Shown here: positions 8,758-17,318 of the stretch, one piece after another
Numbering within the stretch: the stretch's first letter is position 1
Layout of the letters: the number at the start of each line of letters is the position of its first letter
Assembly: GCA_021462855.1 (NCBI GenBank)
Contig: JAJTXQ010000014.1
Span: 230,042-294,041, forward strand
Direction: 5' to 3'
Origin: Dehalococcoidia bacterium
Lineage (GTDB): Bacteria > Chloroflexota > Dehalococcoidia > DSTF01 > JACRBR01
DNA length: 64,000 bases
Made by a program: the position numbers and the translations under genes
Notes under the pieces: generated by a model
What the model was told of the DNA's origin: nothing
The model's database searches: none
The model's input: only the letters and a program-made list of their open reading frames with translations

Positions 8758-10836
8758 GTGGGAGGATGGATGAAGCGTCAAGGAAGCAGGGACAACGGCA
8801 AGTCCGGCATCGGCTTCGCGCTGGTGCTGGCGCTGCTCGGGAGCGTGGCGTTGACCTCGGTCGTGCTGCACCCGCGTGATACGACGCGGGTGATGGCCCA
8901 GCAGGCGCCGGGCGCAGCGTGCACGCGGCCAGTCGACATCTCGCTCGTGATAGACCACACGGGCAGCATGGACGACGTCGCGGGCAAGATTGAGAACGCG
9001 AAGGTCGCGGCGACCGCGTTCGTCGACGCGTTCGCCGGCGGCCCCGGCGATAACGACCTGACGCCGCACACGATGGCGCTCACCGGGTTCGCCAACGGCA
9101 CCGCCAGCGTCGATGAGCCGCTGACGACGAACGCGGCGAACCTGCGCGCCGACATCGGCGGGGACTCGACCAACGGCTTCACACACATCGGCCGCGCGTT
9201 GTTCCTGGGCCAGTCGCAGCTCGTCCCGCCGGCCGACCCCGATGCCGCGCCCGACGGCAACGACTACATGGTGCTCCTGTCCGACGGCGCGGCGAACCGG
9301 CCCGAGGACGTCGACGACTCGGGCGTGGAGAACGACCTCTACCTCGACGTGAACGACAACGGCATCGTGGACTCCGGCGACGACCTGAGCGTCGACTTCC
9401 CTGGCGGCGACTCGACCGCCGACTTCGTCGTCGTCGACGGCCTGTGGCAGGTCGCCAGCGGCGCGCAGCGGCAGAACGCACTCGATGCGAACGAGAGTGG
9501 CGGACTGAGCAACTCCGACGACTACGACTTCGGCGCCGGTATCAACTTCCGCATCGTGAACGGCACGCTGTACCTCGACGCAAACGGCGACGGCTCGTTC
9601 TCGCTCGATGCCGACAACCTGTTCTCGGCGGGCCACACCGACGAGCTCGCCGTCCAGCAGGATGGCCAGATGTCCGTGAGCCAGGCCTACAGCGGCGACG
9701 GCGCCGACGTGTACGCGCACTACTGGGCGACGCAGCTCAAGGACGCCGGCACGTACCTCTACGTCATCGGCTACGCGCTGGGCCCGGAGCAGGACGGCGC
9801 CCTGCTGCAGGCGATGGCTTCGCCGGGCGGCTACTTCACCGCCGGCACCGAGGACATCAGCGACATCTTCGCGAGCATCGCCGAGGACATCTGCGATGTG
9901 ACGATCGACAAGGTGCTGACCAGCGAGAACCCGACGACCCAGGGGTCCAGCGTTGATTTCAGCATCACCGTCACGAACACCGAGGACGTCGACCTCACGA
10001 ACGTCGACCTCGTCGACGACTACGACCCGGCGTACCTCGACTTCGTGAGCGCCAACCCGGCCCCGACCACCGTCGATGAGGGCACGGGAGTGCTGACGTG
10101 GGACAACCTCCTGCCCAGCCCGGACGGCCCCTCTGTCGGCGTATGGGACGATGGCGAGAGCCGCACCGTCACGCTGACGTTCACCGCGATCCAGGGCACG
10201 CAGAGCACGGAGAACTGCGCCGACGTGACCGCTGACCCGGTCCCGGGCGGCCCGCAGCTGTCGCCGGACGAAGTGTGCGCGGACGTCACGATCGTCGCGA
10301 ACACGCCGACGAGCACGCCGACGAACACCGCGACCAACACGCCGACGAACACGGCCACCAACACGCCGACGAACACGGCCACCAGCACGCCGACGGAGAC
10401 GTCGACGCCAACCGAGATCCCGACTGAGACGCCGACGAACACGTCGACGCCGACGGAGACGTCGACGCCGACGGAGACGCCGACCGGGACGCCGCCGCCG
10501 ACGGAGACGCCGACAAACACGCCGACGAACACGCCGACGAACACGGCCACCAACACGCCGACGAACACGCCGACGCGCACCAAGACGCCGGACCGGCCGG
10601 ACAACACGCCGACGAATACGCCGACGGTCGAACCCACCCGCACTGTGATCGTGCTGCCGGCCACGGCCTCGCCAGCACCGCCGACGCGGACGCCGATCGT
10701 GGCGGAACTGCCCTCGGCCGGCAACGGGCCGGGCGGCGAGTCGCCCGCGGGAAGCATCGCGCTGGCGGCGCTGCTCGGGATGCTCGCGCTCGCCGCGACG
10801 GCGATGACCTGGCGGATCGCCCGCCGGGACCGGTAA
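8758..10836 (+). CDS. Secreted VWA-domain surface protein with DUF11 domain and Thr/Pro-rich stalk
   Basis: A 692-residue envelope protein. Order: signal or anchor helix (about 18-38); VWA domain starting at 61 with a metal-site variant DHTGS (66-70); calcium-loop-like inserts [13 protein letters not shown] and [13 protein letters not shown]; a DUF11-type beta-sandwich (about 380-510); a TPTNT repeat (about 516-630); and a C-terminal tail with LPSAG (651-655), a hydrophobic helix and a basic end, resembling a cell-wall sorting signal. The layout suggests adhesion or ligand binding at the surface, held out on a stalk. Start: GTG 8758 has AAGGA 7 bases upstream; in-frame ATG 8770 with GGAGG 4 bases upstream is the alternative. 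Such repeats are common in Chloroflexota. No sortase gene is in the window. Confidence 0.85.
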   Translation: MGGWMKRQGSRDNGKSGIGFALVLALLGSVALTSVVLHPRDTTRVMAQQAPGAACTRPVDISLVIDHTGSMDDVAGKIENAKVAATAFVDAFAGGPGDNDLTPHTMALTGFANGTASVDEPLTTNAANLRADIGGDSTNGFTHIGRALFLGQSQLVPPADPDAAPDGNDYMVLLSDGAANRPEDVDDSGVENDLYLDVNDNGIVDSGDDLSVDFPGGDSTADFVVVDGLWQVASGAQRQNALDANESGGLSNSDDYDFGAGINFRIVNGTLYLDANGDGSFSLDADNLFSAGHTDELAVQQDGQMSVSQAYSGDGADVYAHYWATQLKDAGTYLYVIGYALGPEQDGALLQAMASPGGYFTAGTEDISDIFASIAEDICDVTIDKVLTSENPTTQGSSVDFSITVTNTEDVDLTNVDLVDDYDPAYLDFVSANPAPTTVDEGTGVLTWDNLLPSPDGPSVGVWDDGESRTVTLTFTAIQGTQSTENCADVTADPVPGGPQLSPDEVCADVTIVANTPTSTPTNTATNTPTNTATNTPTNTATSTPTETSTPTEIPTETPTNTSTPTETSTPTETPTGTPPPTETPTNTPTNTPTNTATNTPTNTPTRTKTPDRPDNTPTNTPTVEPTRTVIVLPATASPAPPTRTPIVAELPSAGNGPGGESPAGSIALAALLGMLALAATAMTWRIARRDR
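10303..10644 (+). repeat. Degenerate hexanucleotide/18-mer tandem repeat coding TPTNT units
   Basis: A tandem repeat inside the VWA protein gene, built on ACGCCGACGAACAC-type units that encode TPT followed by NT, NTA, ETS or similar. It encodes about 110 residues of Thr/Pro-rich linker. Such low-complexity stretches can change in copy number by slippage. Confidence 0.9.
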
Positions 10837-10866
10837 CCGCCGAGGGCGGAAAGGCTAGCGCATAGC

Positions 10867-10894
10867 GAGGGGGAGGCACGGAAGCCTCCCCCTC
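10867..10894. terminator. Strong hairpin between convergent genes, probable bidirectional terminator
   Basis: A perfect 11-base stem GAGGGGGAGGC / GCCTCCCCCTC with a 6-base loop (ACGGAA). It lies 30 bases after the VWA gene stop and about 95 bases from the stop of the convergent acetoacetate decarboxylase-family gene. There is no T-run on the plus-strand side, so intrinsic termination is probable but not certain. Confidence 0.6.
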
Positions 10895-10989
10895 AGAAGT
10901 GCCCCCGGCGGCGTGCTGCGCGGTGAGCGCCCAGCGGAAGCGACCACGCTACGGCGGGCATCGCCCGTGCTGCGTTCGCCCGCCCCCCG

Positions 10990-11721
10990 CTATGCGACGA
11001 GCTCACCTCGTGTGATCCGCTTCACCACCGCGCCCGGCGGGATCGTGACGTCGCACGTCATGAGCACCATCGGCCCCTCGACGTCCGGGATCACGTCAGC
11101 GAGCGGGTCCAGGTCGGACGGGCCGCAGCGCAGGCGCGCTGTGCCGACGCGCTGCTCGCGCGGAGTGAGCGACACGGGGGTGCTGGTGATCTCCTCGATC
11201 TCGATGTCGCCGGCGGGGTCGGGGATCAGCTTGTAGTTGAACGTCGGCGCGCCGGCGGCCGCGGGCCGCGCGCCATCCGCCGGCAGCGGGCCCTGGACCG
11301 TGCCCTCGACGGTGAGCAGGGTCTTGTCCCAGCGTGAGACCGAGCCGCGCAGCGCGTCGCCCTCGACGTTCCACTCAACGCGCGCGATCTTCTTCGGAAA
11401 CCCCGCGATCTCGCGGCCCGCGATCAGCGCCTCGTCCGTTGTCACGTAGATGTGCGGCACGTAGTTCCCGACGACGCCCTCGACCCGCACCGGGACGAAC
11501 ACCACGAGCTCGTTGTACGGGTGGATCCCCTCCGTCTGCGGGTAGCTGATCAGCGTGATCAGCCCGGGCGCATCGACGCGCTCCATGCCCGGCGGCAGGA
11601 TGCGCTCAACCGCGCCTTCGCGCGGCGTGAACGGGAATGCCGCCATCCGCACTCCCTGCCACCGGTGCGGCGGCTTGCCGAACACGGGCGCCGACCACGG
11701 CATGCTGACCGGTTGCGTCAT
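10990..11721 (-). CDS. Acetoacetate decarboxylase (ADC) family protein
   Basis: A 243-residue ADC-superfamily protein. ADC uses a Schiff-base lysine to decarboxylate beta-keto acids; other members are aldolases, dehydratases or hydrolases. The lysine pair is present in EIAGFPKKIA (Lys110, Lys111), and the active-site glutamate equivalent is Glu71 in HPYNELV. Length matches the family. The ATG overlaps the stop of the upstream acyl-CoA dehydrogenase gene by four bases (ATGA), so it is translationally coupled as the last gene of the TetR-SDR-molybdoenzyme operon. Its position suggests action on a keto acid or related product of that pathway; the true reaction is unknown. Confidence 0.88.
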   Translation of the reverse strand: MTQPVSMPWSAPVFGKPPHRWQGVRMAAFPFTPREGAVERILPPGMERVDAPGLITLISYPQTEGIHPYNELVVFVPVRVEGVVGNYVPHIYVTTDEALIAGREIAGFPKKIARVEWNVEGDALRGSVSRWDKTLLTVEGTVQGPLPADGARPAAAGAPTFNYKLIPDPAGDIEIEEITSTPVSLTPREQRVGTARLRCGPSDLDPLADVIPDVEGPMVLMTCDVTIPPGAVVKRITRGELVA

Positions 11722-13007
11722 CGTGCGGCCTCCTTCTCGGGCGCTGCGTGCGCCATCGCTCCGTTCGTCGGGCTGCCGGCGAGCGGCTGCGAGAACAACT
11801 CGCGCGCGCCGGTCAGCGCCAGGATCTCGTTCTCGCCGTCCTCGATGATCGCGGCGCGCGCGTCGCGCACCAGCTGCTCGACGAGCACGCCGCGCACCAG
11901 GCCCATGCCGCCGTGCAGCTGCGCCGCCGCCGTGGCGACGTCGAACGCCGTCTGCGTGCAGTACACCTTCGCGGCGACGGAGTAGTGGATGGACGGCACG
12001 CCGTACTGCAGCCGCAGCGACGCCTTGCGTGACAGGGCGCGCGCCGCCTCGACACGCGTGAACATGTCGAACAGCTTGCGGTGCACCAGCTGGTGCCGCG
12101 CGATCGGCACGCCGCCCTGCACACGCTGCTCGCTGTACGCGAGCGCCTCCTCGAACGCCGCACGCGCCACGCCGACGAACGCCGTCGCCAGGCCCGCGTT
12201 GGTCGCCGCGAACAGCATCGGGTGGAACACCGGCATCACCTCCGGCGGCACCACCATGTAGTAACTCGGGACGCGCACGTCCTCGAAGAAGATCTCGCCC
12301 TGGTTCAGGTCGCGCTGCCCCGCCTTGTTCGTCGGCCTGCCGCGCGAGACGCCCGGCAGATCGAGCGGGACGATGATGAACGCGTTGCCCGACATGCCCC
12401 GCTCCGGGTGGACGCCGCACCACAGCAGCGCGTGGGTCGCGATCGTCCCGTTTGACACCCATGCCGACTTCTGGCCGTTGATCACCCACTCATCGCCGTC
12501 CTTCCGCGCGACGCAGTCCATGTGGATCTCCGGCCGCGCGAACTCGCCCGTCGCCCAGATGGTGTCGGAGCCGTGGTTCGGCTCGGTCCCCGGCCAGCAG
12601 CCGATGTACCGGCCCTGGCGGTCCTCCGCGAACGGCGTCACGATGTCGCGCACCAGGTCGGGGTTGCCGCTCCTGGCCGCGAACAGGAACGGCATCGCCG
12701 ACACGCTGAGCGCGATCGCGAGCCCGGCGCTGCCCCAGCCGAACTCCTCGCCGACGATGTGCGACTCGAGCGGCCCGAGCGCCGCGCCGCCGAGCTCCGG
12801 CGGCATGCCGCGCAGGTGGTAGCCCGCGCCGTATGCCTTCTTGAACACCGTCCACAACGGCGAGCCCGGCGCAATCGCGTCATCCGCCGTCATCGCGTCG
12901 ATCTCAACGCTCGCCGGGCGCAGCACCTCGGCCGCGAACCGGTGCGCTTCGTTCTTCAACGCGATCTGGTCGCTCGTCAGGTCCGAGGTGTCGGGCGCGT
13001 ACGGCAT
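11718..13007 (-). CDS. Acyl-CoA dehydrogenase family protein
   Basis: A 429-residue flavoprotein of the acyl-CoA dehydrogenase fold, which normally introduces an alpha-beta double bond into an acyl-CoA and passes electrons to ETF. Recognisable parts are the N-terminal helical domain, the FAD-contacting beta domain (GCWPGTEPNHGSD, INGQKSAWVSNG) and the C-terminal helical domain with LHGGMGLVRG. An IIEDGENEIL segment places Glu where medium-chain enzymes carry the catalytic base. It starts directly after the alpha-subunit stop (no gap) and overlaps the ADC-family start by four bases. The operon context implies that a substrate handled by the orphan molybdoenzyme alpha subunit or its product is, or becomes, an acyl thioester. 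Substrate chain type is not readable. Confidence 0.93.
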   Translation of the reverse strand: MPYAPDTSDLTSDQIALKNEAHRFAAEVLRPASVEIDAMTADDAIAPGSPLWTVFKKAYGAGYHLRGMPPELGGAALGPLESHIVGEEFGWGSAGLAIALSVSAMPFLFAARSGNPDLVRDIVTPFAEDRQGRYIGCWPGTEPNHGSDTIWATGEFARPEIHMDCVARKDGDEWVINGQKSAWVSNGTIATHALLWCGVHPERGMSGNAFIIVPLDLPGVSRGRPTNKAGQRDLNQGEIFFEDVRVPSYYMVVPPEVMPVFHPMLFAATNAGLATAFVGVARAAFEEALAYSEQRVQGGVPIARHQLVHRKLFDMFTRVEAARALSRKASLRLQYGVPSIHYSVAAKVYCTQTAFDVATAAAQLHGGMGLVRGVLVEQLVRDARAAIIEDGENEILALTGARELFSQPLAGSPTNGAMAHAAPEKEAAR

Positions 13008-15803
13008 CTATGCCTCCTTTTCCGTGCTGGCGCGACGCAGGTCGACGCGGACGCCGCGGTCGAAGGGCACGGGCTGCCACTGCAGCGGGCGGTACTTCAG
13101 GTGGCCGTAGCCGCCGGCGAAGTGCAGCCACTTCACCATCCCCGGCTCCAGGTCAGCGGCGGCATCCCACGACCGGTACTGGTACGGCTCCCAGCCGTTG
13201 TACGAGATCACCTGGCCGGGCCGCACCGACGGCGACACCTTCGCCGCCGCGACGAACGAGCCCATGTCGTTGCGCAACTCCGCATCCTCTCCGTCGGCGA
13301 TGCCGAGGCGCGCGGCGTCGGCGTCGTTGATGACGATGTGCGGCTCACCACGGTGCGTCTGCAAGAGCAGCCGGTCGGTGATGTTCATCGAGTGCACGCT
13401 CCAGCGGTTGTGGCCGCTCGTGAGCATGAACGGATAGTCGCCGCCCTGCGGCGGGTTCTCCTTGTGCACCGGCATCGCCTCGTCCGCTTCGAGGAACCAC
13501 GGGTGGTCGATGTAGAACTGGGCGCGCCGCGTCAGCGTCGGGTACGGCACCCTGTCCTCGGTATGCCAGCGCAGCGGGTTGTGGGTTTCATCCGGCTTGA
13601 TGTCTGACGACTGCGAGAAGGCGCCCGGGCCGCTGCCCCAGCTCGTGAACCGCACGTGGCCGCGCTCGCGCACGGTGTCGAGCGTCGTGCCCTCGGGCAG
13701 CGAACCCGTCGCCGCGCTGTCCTGCACCCAGTCGCGCGCGATCGCTTCTTCCTCGAGCCAGATCGTGCCGTTCGCCGTGTACTGTCCGAGGAAGTCGTCG
13801 AGCCGGCGCTCCGTGCCGCGCGAGTCGCGCGACGTGCGAAGCTCGCGCGCCAGCGCACGCTCCTGCACCTTCTCGGCGAGAAGCAGCGCCATTTCGACTT
13901 CGGGCCGGGTATCGCCCGCCGGCGCCACGATGCGGTCGCCGAGCGTCAGGTTCATCGTCCACGGGCTCGGGAACTGGAACGTGAGCTTCTCGAAGTGCTG
14001 AGCCGCCGGCAGCACGTAGTCCGAGGCGAGCGCCGTCGTCGACATGCGCCAGTCGACGGAGACGATGCAATTGAGCTGCGGCCACAGCGACCGCAGCAGG
14101 CGCTTGCGACCGCCGCGCGTCCGCCGCAGCGCGTTGCCGCCGACCTCGATGTATACGCGCGGCGGCACGCTCTCCCCTGGGTGCTCGACGCCGCGCCACC
14201 AGCCCTTGTCGAGTGACTCGCGCACGTAGTCATCGAACGGGCGCGCCATCGCCGGGTCGTTCCACTCGCGGCGGTTCCAGTCCTCGGCCATGCCCCAGTG
14301 GTAGTACCAGAGGAACGCGGGCGGATTGCCCGCGCCCGCGCCGCTCTCCGCGATGCGTTGCATGAATTCGATGTGCGCGAGTTCGTCGGTCATCGCCGGG
14401 TCCTGCTGTTTGATCGCGGCGCTCAGCATGTCGCGCATCTGCAGCACCTGGCGCGCGGCGTCGGCGCTGTCTCCCTGCTTCATGCCGTAGATGAACGGCC
14501 CGTCGAACCCCGCCGTCGACCACTCCGTCGTGCCGCAGCCCTGCTTGCCCCAGTTCCCCGTAAGGCCGAGCAGCAGCAGGTACGACCGCATCATCAGGTC
14601 GCCGTGGTAGTACTTCTGCGTGTTGGCGCCGGCATAGACCGTCGTCCGGCGTGTCGCGACCTTGCGCGCGAGCATCCGTACGATGTCCGGGTGGACCCCG
14701 GACATCTCCTGCGCGCGCTCGGGCGTGTACTCGGCATGCAACCGCCGCGCGATCACCTCGAACAGCGGCGTCACCGCGACCTCGGCGCCATCGCGGAGCC
14801 GGACGCGATGCTCTCCGGACAGCGCCGGCGCTACGCCATCGAGCGCGAGCGTCGCGCGCGGCGCCGGCGCCAGCGCATCGGTGCCGCTGTCCCACATGTA
14901 GAACTGGTCGTCGCGGCCGTCCTCGGCGAGGTCGCTCCCGCGCAGGAACCGCTGGTTGTCGAGCCGCATCAGCAACGGCAGGTCCGTCTGCTCGCACAGG
15001 AACGCCTCGTTGTACAGGCCCTCTTCGATGATCACCTGCGCCATCGCGAGCGCGAACGCCGCGTCGGCGCCGGCGCGGATCGGCACGAAGTAGTCAGCGT
15101 GCATGTGCGAAGGGCTGACGTCGGGCGCGACGAGCACGATCTCCGTGCCGCGATAGCGCGCTTCCGCGGACACGTGCGTGTACGGGATCATGGTGAACGC
15201 CGGGTTCGCGTGCGCGAAGATGAGCAACTCGGCGTGGTACGGGTCGTCGATGCTCATCACCGGGTCGAACTTGCCGTACGTCAGGTAGTGACCGGGCGAG
15301 TTGTCGTTGATCACGGCATTCACATCGGTGCGCGTCGCGCCGAGCAACGATGTCAGGCGCGTGAACGGCATCATCGACAGGAGGCCGCCCTCCGCCGGCG
15401 TGCCTTCGTGGATGATCGACTCCGGGCCGACCTCCTCGATCGCGTCGAGCAGGTGGTCGGCGATCTCGGTCAGCGCCTGCTCCCAGCTGATCTCCTGCCA
15501 CTTGCCGTCGCCGCGCTCGCCGGCGCGCTTGAGCGGCCGCAGCACCCGCTCCTGCCCCTTCAGGAACGTGTGCCAGGCAGCGCCCTTCTGGCAGCCCATC
15601 GGGTTAAGGTCGGGTATGCCGCGCTCGGTCGCCGGGAGCGCGCCGACCGGCTCCGAGCCAACGATTTCGCCGTCCTTTACAAAGACGTAGTACGGGCAGT
15701 TCCCCGGCATGCAGTCGACGCAGTGGGTCGCCCGCGCGAACCGGTCCCACGCCACTGCGCCGCGGTAACGCGCCTCGGTCGTTGAGCCTTTCGTCTGTGT
15801 CAT
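13008..15803 (-). CDS. Second type II DMSO reductase family molybdopterin alpha subunit, without adjacent beta
   Basis: A 931-residue paralogue of the alpha subunit at 4547-7417, with long near-identical blocks such as TLTRRAQFYIDHPWFLEA and TSGHNRWSVHSMNIT. The cluster motif is H27-x3-C31-x4-C36-x34-C71, again with an extra Cys (Cys28). The Mo-ligand Asp is Asp167 in AVINDNSPGHY. No Tat signal is present. Unlike the first copy it has no iron-sulfur beta subunit beside it. It sits instead between an SDR gene (20-base gap) and an acyl-CoA dehydrogenase gene (adjacent). It may borrow the beta subunit at 3459-4544, use another electron carrier, or work alone. The context of SDR, acyl-CoA dehydrogenase and ADC-family genes suggests catabolism or modification of an alicyclic, terpenoid or steroid-like compound; this is inference. 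Confidence 0.92.
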   Translation of the reverse strand: MTQTKGSTTEARYRGAVAWDRFARATHCVDCMPGNCPYYVFVKDGEIVGSEPVGALPATERGIPDLNPMGCQKGAAWHTFLKGQERVLRPLKRAGERGDGKWQEISWEQALTEIADHLLDAIEEVGPESIIHEGTPAEGGLLSMMPFTRLTSLLGATRTDVNAVINDNSPGHYLTYGKFDPVMSIDDPYHAELLIFAHANPAFTMIPYTHVSAEARYRGTEIVLVAPDVSPSHMHADYFVPIRAGADAAFALAMAQVIIEEGLYNEAFLCEQTDLPLLMRLDNQRFLRGSDLAEDGRDDQFYMWDSGTDALAPAPRATLALDGVAPALSGEHRVRLRDGAEVAVTPLFEVIARRLHAEYTPERAQEMSGVHPDIVRMLARKVATRRTTVYAGANTQKYYHGDLMMRSYLLLLGLTGNWGKQGCGTTEWSTAGFDGPFIYGMKQGDSADAARQVLQMRDMLSAAIKQQDPAMTDELAHIEFMQRIAESGAGAGNPPAFLWYYHWGMAEDWNRREWNDPAMARPFDDYVRESLDKGWWRGVEHPGESVPPRVYIEVGGNALRRTRGGRKRLLRSLWPQLNCIVSVDWRMSTTALASDYVLPAAQHFEKLTFQFPSPWTMNLTLGDRIVAPAGDTRPEVEMALLLAEKVQERALARELRTSRDSRGTERRLDDFLGQYTANGTIWLEEEAIARDWVQDSAATGSLPEGTTLDTVRERGHVRFTSWGSGPGAFSQSSDIKPDETHNPLRWHTEDRVPYPTLTRRAQFYIDHPWFLEADEAMPVHKENPPQGGDYPFMLTSGHNRWSVHSMNITDRLLLQTHRGEPHIVINDADAARLGIADGEDAELRNDMGSFVAAAKVSPSVRPGQVISYNGWEPYQYRSWDAAADLEPGMVKWLHFAGGYGHLKYRPLQWQPVPFDRGVRVDLRRASTEKEA

Positions 15804-15823
15804 GGCACCTCCGCGCCTGGTTG

Positions 15824-16594
15824 TCAGTCCAGCACGACCGCGGGCCCCGCCTGCCCGGCGAGCACACCGCCATCGACGAACTGGATCGACCCGGTGATGA
15901 AGTCCGACTCTTCCGACGCCAGGAACAGCGCCGCGTTGGCGACATCGAGCTCGGTGCCGAAGCGGCCCCACGGCGAGCCCGGCGAACCGGTCGCCTTGAT
16001 GAGATCGGCGAGCGGCTTCGCGAGCGGCGTCGTGTCGACGACACCCGGGCCGATCGCGTTGACGTTGATGTGGTGTGGCATCAACTCGAGCGCCATCACC
16101 TTTGCCATCTGCCGCACTGCCGCCTTCGATGCGGCATACGCGAGCATTCCCGGCGCGGCCCGCTCCGACGCGAGCGACGACATGATGATGATCTTGCCGG
16201 GCGCGCCTTGCTGCACCATCTGCTTCGCCGCGGCCTGGCACGACAGGAACACACCCTTCAGGTTCACCGCCATCAGCTCGTCCCACGTCGCTTCCGGCAT
16301 GTCCAGGATCGTGCCGCCTCGCGCAATGCCCGCGTTCGCCACGAAGATGTCGATCCGCCCCATCTGCTCTGCGGCGTCGCGCACCATCCGCTCGCACTGC
16401 GCGCGGTCACGCACATCCGCCTCGATGGCGATGCCGCGCTCCGCGACGCGGCGCGCGGTCTCCTCGGCGCCGGCGCGGTCGATGTCCGCCGCGGCGACGA
16501 ACGCGCCCTCTTCGGCGTACCGCACGCAGATCGCCCGGCCCAGGCCCGAGGCCCCGCCCGTGACGAGCGCTGTCTTCCCCTCAAGTCGCTTCAT
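15824..16594 (-). CDS. Short-chain dehydrogenase/reductase (SDR)
   Basis: A 256-residue classical SDR that would oxidise an alcohol or reduce a ketone with NAD(P). Visible are the cofactor loop TGGASGLG (12-19), Asp37 after the second strand (AAADID, which favours NAD), NAG (87-89), Asn111, Ser139/Ser140, and YAASK giving Tyr153 and Lys157. The C-terminus ends in a family-typical GSIQFVDGG. The ATG overlaps the TetR stop by four bases, and GGAGG lies 9 bases upstream. It is the first enzyme gene of the operon and fits oxidation of a hydroxyl group made or used by the molybdoenzyme next to it. Confidence 0.93.
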   Translation of the reverse strand: MKRLEGKTALVTGGASGLGRAICVRYAEEGAFVAAADIDRAGAEETARRVAERGIAIEADVRDRAQCERMVRDAAEQMGRIDIFVANAGIARGGTILDMPEATWDELMAVNLKGVFLSCQAAAKQMVQQGAPGKIIIMSSLASERAAPGMLAYAASKAAVRQMAKVMALELMPHHINVNAIGPGVVDTTPLAKPLADLIKATGSPGSPWGRFGTELDVANAALFLASEESDFITGSIQFVDGGVLAGQAGPAVVLD

Positions 16595-17259
16595 GCGTCA
16601 TCACCTCCATGGTGCGTGTCGCGGACGAAGGCGGCGAACCCCAGGCGCACCAGCGAGAACGCCCGCCGCAAGTCCGTCGTTTCCGGGTCGATCTGCGCGG
16701 CGATGAACGAGCCATCGAAGAACGCGAGGCTGCCGCGCGCGAGTTCCATCAGGTCCAGGCCGGGGCGGAGGTTGGCGGCGATCCCGCTCTCGATGAAGAA
16801 CTGCGCGAGGTCCTCGACGGCGCGCTGCCGCACGTTGCGGATCGCCTGCAATGATCGCGCGTCGACGTCGCGGCGCTCCAGCGCCAGCAGAAGGAGCAGC
16901 CGCAGGAACTCGGGGCGGGCGGCGAGCGCGTCGGCCAGCGCCTCGAGGAACGCGGTCAGGCGAGCTGGGCCATCCGCGGTGCACTCCGCATCGATGCGCC
17001 GCGCTTCGCTGAAGGCGTGTTCGTGCCAGCGCGTGGCGGCGTCCTCGAGCACCGCGGCGAGGATGCCTTCCTTGCTGCCGAACTCCCAGTAGATCGAGCT
17101 CGATCGCGTGCCCGAGGCTTCGCGGATCGCCGAGATGCTGGTGCCGGCGAACCCGCGCGCGGCAAACAGCTCGGCCGCCGCCCGTATGACGCGTGCGCGC
17201 GTGTCGGCAGGCGCGACCGCCGTGCCGCCGCCCAGTGTCTGCTGGAACGATCGTTCCAT
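16591..17259 (-). CDS. TetR/AcrR family transcriptional regulator
   Basis: A 222-residue one-component repressor. The N-terminal helix-turn-helix (about 20-66) has the TetR pattern RARVIRAAAELFAARGFAGT with SIYWEFGSKEGIL. The C-terminal ligand-binding domain is helical. The gene heads the operon SDR, molybdoenzyme alpha, acyl-CoA dehydrogenase, ADC-family protein, and overlaps the SDR start by four bases. Autoregulation of the whole operon by a pathway substrate or CoA thioester, as in KstR- or PaaR-like systems, is a reasonable inference. A short inverted repeat GGAC-AC-GTCC lies 45 bases upstream. Confidence 0.92.
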   Translation of the reverse strand: MERSFQQTLGGGTAVAPADTRARVIRAAAELFAARGFAGTSISAIREASGTRSSSIYWEFGSKEGILAAVLEDAATRWHEHAFSEARRIDAECTADGPARLTAFLEALADALAARPEFLRLLLLLALERRDVDARSLQAIRNVRQRAVEDLAQFFIESGIAANLRPGLDLMELARGSLAFFDGSFIAAQIDPETTDLRRAFSLVRLGFAAFVRDTHHGGDDA

Positions 17260-17286
17260 GCGGCGATGCTAGCCGCCGCCGCGCCA

Positions 17287-17315
17287 AGGCTACAGGGCCA
17301 TCCGGACACGTCCAA
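17287..17315 (-). promoter_or_regulatory. Possible promoter and operator for the TetR-led operon
   Basis: On the minus strand TTGGAC (17315-17310) and TAGCCT (17292-17287) are spaced by 17 bases. The inverted repeat GGAC-AC-GTCC (17304-17313) overlaps the -35-like hexamer. This is the layout expected for TetR autorepression, but the -10 match is poor. The site is in the 59-base gap after the glycoside hydrolase gene. Confidence 0.3.
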
Positions 17316-17318
17316 ATG

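Noticed and set aside
10303-10644. Repeat array that might be taken for CRISPR
   Set aside because: Units are short, in frame, without unique spacers, and encode a Thr/Pro linker.
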